Shown here: positions 61,257-64,000 of the stretch, one piece after another
Layout: each line of letters begins with the position of its first letter
How positions within the stretch are numbered: position 1 is the stretch's first letter
Assembly (NCBI GenBank): GCA_028826165.1
Contig: JAPDFW010000081.1
Span: 762,501 to 826,500 of the forward strand
Source: Anaeramoeba ignava
Lineage: Eukaryota; Metamonada; Anaeramoebidae
Direction: 5' to 3'
Length of the DNA stretch: 64,000 nt
Translations under genes and position numbers: made by a program
The notes under the pieces: generated by a model
Database searches by the model: none
What the model saw: the letters and a program-made list of their open reading frames with translations, nothing else
What the model was told of the DNA's origin: nothing

Positions 61257-62775
61257 TTAATAATAATCAAGATCTTGAAAATCTTTATGAGAAGGAAATG
61301 GTTGACAGCATAAAAACAAATATAAAGGAATAAAAGTAAATGAAATGTATTCGAAACCTGAGAATTGAAGATAACAAAAAATCAAGATTTCAAAAATAGT
61401 AAAGGGAACCAAATATAACATAAAAATAAATCCAAATACAAGTTTAACACCTCGAATCATATGTTGTGTTTTCGAAATGGCCCAAAAAAATATAGAAAAA
61501 AAACCAATAAAAAATAAAAGAAAGAAAACCTTAAAATCACTTAATCCAATTTTTCCATCCAATTTCATTTCAAGAACAATAATAAATAGGAATGTCATTA
61601 GAGATAAAATCACAAAAAGGAAATAACGAAAAATCTTTCTCTGTAAAAAATTATTATTAAACGTAAAATTAATATTCCAATTAAAATCAAAACAGGAATG
61701 AATACAAATAACCAAGAATATTGAATAATTTTCCCACTTTTTAATCCAATTAGTAAAACCTGGATAAATATAACAAATGTTATTAATGAGACAATAAAAT
61801 AAAGTTTTTTGTTATTTTGTGTATCATAAAATGATCGAAACAAAAATAGAATTGGTAAAATCAAAGTTGGAATAAGTAAAAGAATGAAAAAATAAAATGG
61901 ATTAAAACTTAAATTTGTATCAATATAAAACCCTAATAAGATTAGAAAAGTCAGGATACAGAACTTAAATACTTGGATATCTATATCAATCCAAGTATCA
62001 ATTTTTTGAAAAATTAATATTCTTCGATTAATTTCCATTTGATTTTTTTTAAATTCTTCAAATCTGTTTTTTCTTTCTTTGATTTTTTGATTGATTAATT
62101 TTGATTTTGAAATTAATTCATTTCCTGGATTTGGGATTGATTGGATATATCTCATCATATAAGATTTATAATCATTTTCTGGAAAAATATAATTTTGATC
62201 TTCTTCTTTTTTTTCGCGAAGATTTTTTAATCGATTAAACATTAAAGAAATAGAAGATTGTCTTTGAATAAGTTTTTGAGGTTTTTTATCCATTATTGAT
62301 TGTAAATTTGAATTAATAATTTTAGGTTCTTCAATTATTCCATAAATTGGGATTTGATCTTCTTTGGAATTTCCATAATAATAAAAATTATTTTGCATTT
62401 CCAAATCATTCAAAAGAAAATATCTCCAATATTTAAATGACATATTTCTCCAACAATTAATATCTTTGGATAAATCATTAAATGTTTGGCAAGTCATTGA
62501 AAGTTTTAATAAAGAACCAGGTGATAAAAATTGGAAAATATAAAGATGAACTAAAAATTAAAATAAAAAAATTAATAAATTTGGGTTATTAATTTATTAA
62601 GAAAATATAAACCATCTTCTGGAAGCATTTCAATAAATAGATTTTCTTGTTTTGGTGGTTTTTTTAATTTTGTTGGAACTTCACTCATTTCCCCAATCTT
62701 TAAAAAGTTAAAATTATCGTTTGTTATTTTTGCTTTTAATTTATCTCCAAATTTTTGTATTGTAAATTGTTCCAT
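61257..62775 (-). CDS. F-box/TMEM185-like membrane protein, array copy E, frameshifted
   Basis: Exons 62775-62613 and 62550-61257 with a 62-nt intron. F-box and linker are intact (variable stretch NDLEMQNNFYYYGNSKEDQ, close to copy C). The frame is lost between about 61610 and 61660, in the loop after the fourth span: one frame ends at VISFL, another resumes with LSLMTFLFIIVLEMKLDGKIGL. A single-base change in T/A runs there would explain it, and exon length modulo 3 agrees. Either a recent pseudogene or an assembly error. An upstream Met extension in the same frame beyond 62775 is hydrophobic and not shared with other copies, so it was not used. Confidence 0.8.
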
Positions 62776-62828
62776 TTCTTTATAAAAAAAATGAGAAAAA
62801 AAAGAAAAAAAATGAAAAAATGAAAAAA

Positions 62829-64000
62829 TTAAAAATAAAATGATCTTGAAAATAAAAGACAACAACCAATCACTAAAATTTCCAAATAAAAAGGAATAAA
62901 AGTAAATGAAATGTATTTGAAACCTGAGAATTGAAGATAACAAAAAATCAAGATTTCAAAAATAATAAAAGGACCCAAAACAACAGAAAGAATAACAACC
63001 AACAAAATGAAATCATTGTGTCGAAAATTATTATTTACATACTCAAGAACACAAATAAAGCAAGGAACCAAATCAACCAAAAACAAAGGAGAGAAAACCA
63101 TGAAGTAACTCTGTTTGATTGTTCCATCCAATTTCAATCCCAGAAAAATAAAGAATAAGAATATCATTGAAGATGTAAATAACAGAAAGAAATTATAATA
63201 ATTTTGCTGATTGTAGAAAATTCCTATTGTGATCAAAACTAATATTCCAACAAAAATCAAAATCAAAATGAGCACAAATAACCATGAAATTTGAATAATT
63301 TTCCCGCTTTTTAATCCAATCATTAAAATTTGGATGAATAATAAAAATGCTATTCCTGAAGTAACTCGATCAAATACTTTAGAATAATCAAAATCATAAA
63401 AAGATTTCAGTAGAAGTAAGCTTGAGAAAATTAAAATGGGAATAAACAAAGGAATTAAAATATAAATAGGATTTGAGCTTAAATTTGCGTCAACATAAAC
63501 ACTTAACAATATCAGAAAAGTCAACACACAAAATATAAAAAAAAATACATCAGAAATGATCAAGTTTTCAAATTTTCTGAGAATTGAATATTTTCGATTC
63601 ATTTCTGCTTGATTTTTTCTAAGCTCTTCAAATTTTTGTTTTCTTTCTTTGAATTTTTGATCAATTAATTTTGATTTTGAAATTAATTCATTTCCTGGAT
63701 TTGGGATTGATTGGATATATCTCATCATTCTAGGTTTATATTCTTTTTCTTCAAAAATATAACCTTGGTCAGTTATTTTTGGGATATTTTGTAATTGATT
63801 AATCAATAAAGAAAGTGAAGTTTGTCTTTGAATAAGTTTTTCAGGTTTTGGAGGAGAATTGAATCCAGTTCCGAGTTTTCAAGATTGTCATCAAATTCAG
63901 GTTCTTCAATTATTCCATAAATTGGGATATTTTCTTCATAATTTACATTATAGTAATAATTATTATTATAAATAGGGATTTCCAAATCTTTCAAAAGAAA
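62829..64000 (-). CDS. F-box/TMEM185-like membrane protein, array copy F, 5' end outside window and frameshifted
   Basis: Only exon 2 from YFLLKD-equivalent onward is present. The variable stretch (IPIYNNNYYYNVNYEE) and IPIYGIIEEPEF are followed by a frame break at about 63850-63890. The upstream frame ends at LHFLY, while the alternative frame gives SPPKPEKLIQRQTSLSLLINQLQN, which matches the conserved KKPQKLIQRQSSISL block of its siblings. The remaining linker and eight spans are intact to the stop at 62829, 53 nt from copy E's start codon. F-box and first exon must lie beyond 64000. It may be a real lesion or an assembly error. Confidence 0.8.

Overview
The window is nuclear DNA of a very AT-rich, intron-bearing free-living protist. 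eS8, GSK3, SIN3, PARG, anoctamin, GATA-factor and RCC1-BTB genes all carry GT-AG introns, and TAA, TGA and TAG all act as stops, so the standard code fits. Gene content, RCC1-BTB proteins and surface Cys-rich proteins would suit an anaerobic amoeba such as Anaeramoeba, but that placement is my inference from general knowledge and was not tested. Exons were joined by hand from splice dinucleotides, phase agreement and family resemblance.

Layout. 1-3730: 3' part of ribosomal protein eS8 (-), diverging from an RCC1-BTB gene (+). 3993-9714: a PAS/coiled-coil gene (-) diverging from a seven-exon GSK3 kinase (+). 9986-16105: a six-exon anoctamin (-) and an ELL-like elongation factor (-). 16354-27257: two tandem genes for Cys-rich membrane proteins (+); the second has a bacterial-looking ectodomain and about nine membrane spans. 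27533-36244 (all -): an AGC pseudokinase, a PARG-like gene with altered active-site motifs and an in-frame TGA, and an F-box plus polytopic membrane protein. 36245-39515: intergenic, mostly satellite. 39516-43369: an apparently active AGC kinase (+), paralogue of the pseudokinase. 43681-51164 (-): a GATA zinc-finger protein and a SIN3 corepressor. 51515-54560: a small secreted protein (+). 54699-64000 (-): six head-to-tail copies of the F-box/multi-spanning gene, the last cut by the window end.

Two themes stand out. First, most introns are filled from near one splice site to the other with a simple AT repeat whose unit differs from gene to gene (TTTTAA, ATAAAT, TTTAAAATTGAT, GAATATTGAATT, AAATATAAAATC). 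They reach about 2.7 kb, and similar slippage has entered coding sequence in the RCC1-BTB, SIN3 and GATA-factor genes. Second, the F-box/membrane array is the opposite: introns of 60-63 nt and intergenic gaps of 53-129 nt.

The F-box/TMEM185-like family, a possible membrane-anchored SCF adaptor, is the best candidate for an undescribed system here. Several genes (RCC1-BTB, GSK3, SIN3, two array copies) carry one- or two-base frame breaks, mostly in homopolymers or repeats. These are as likely to be residual assembly errors as real lesions, and RNA reads would decide.
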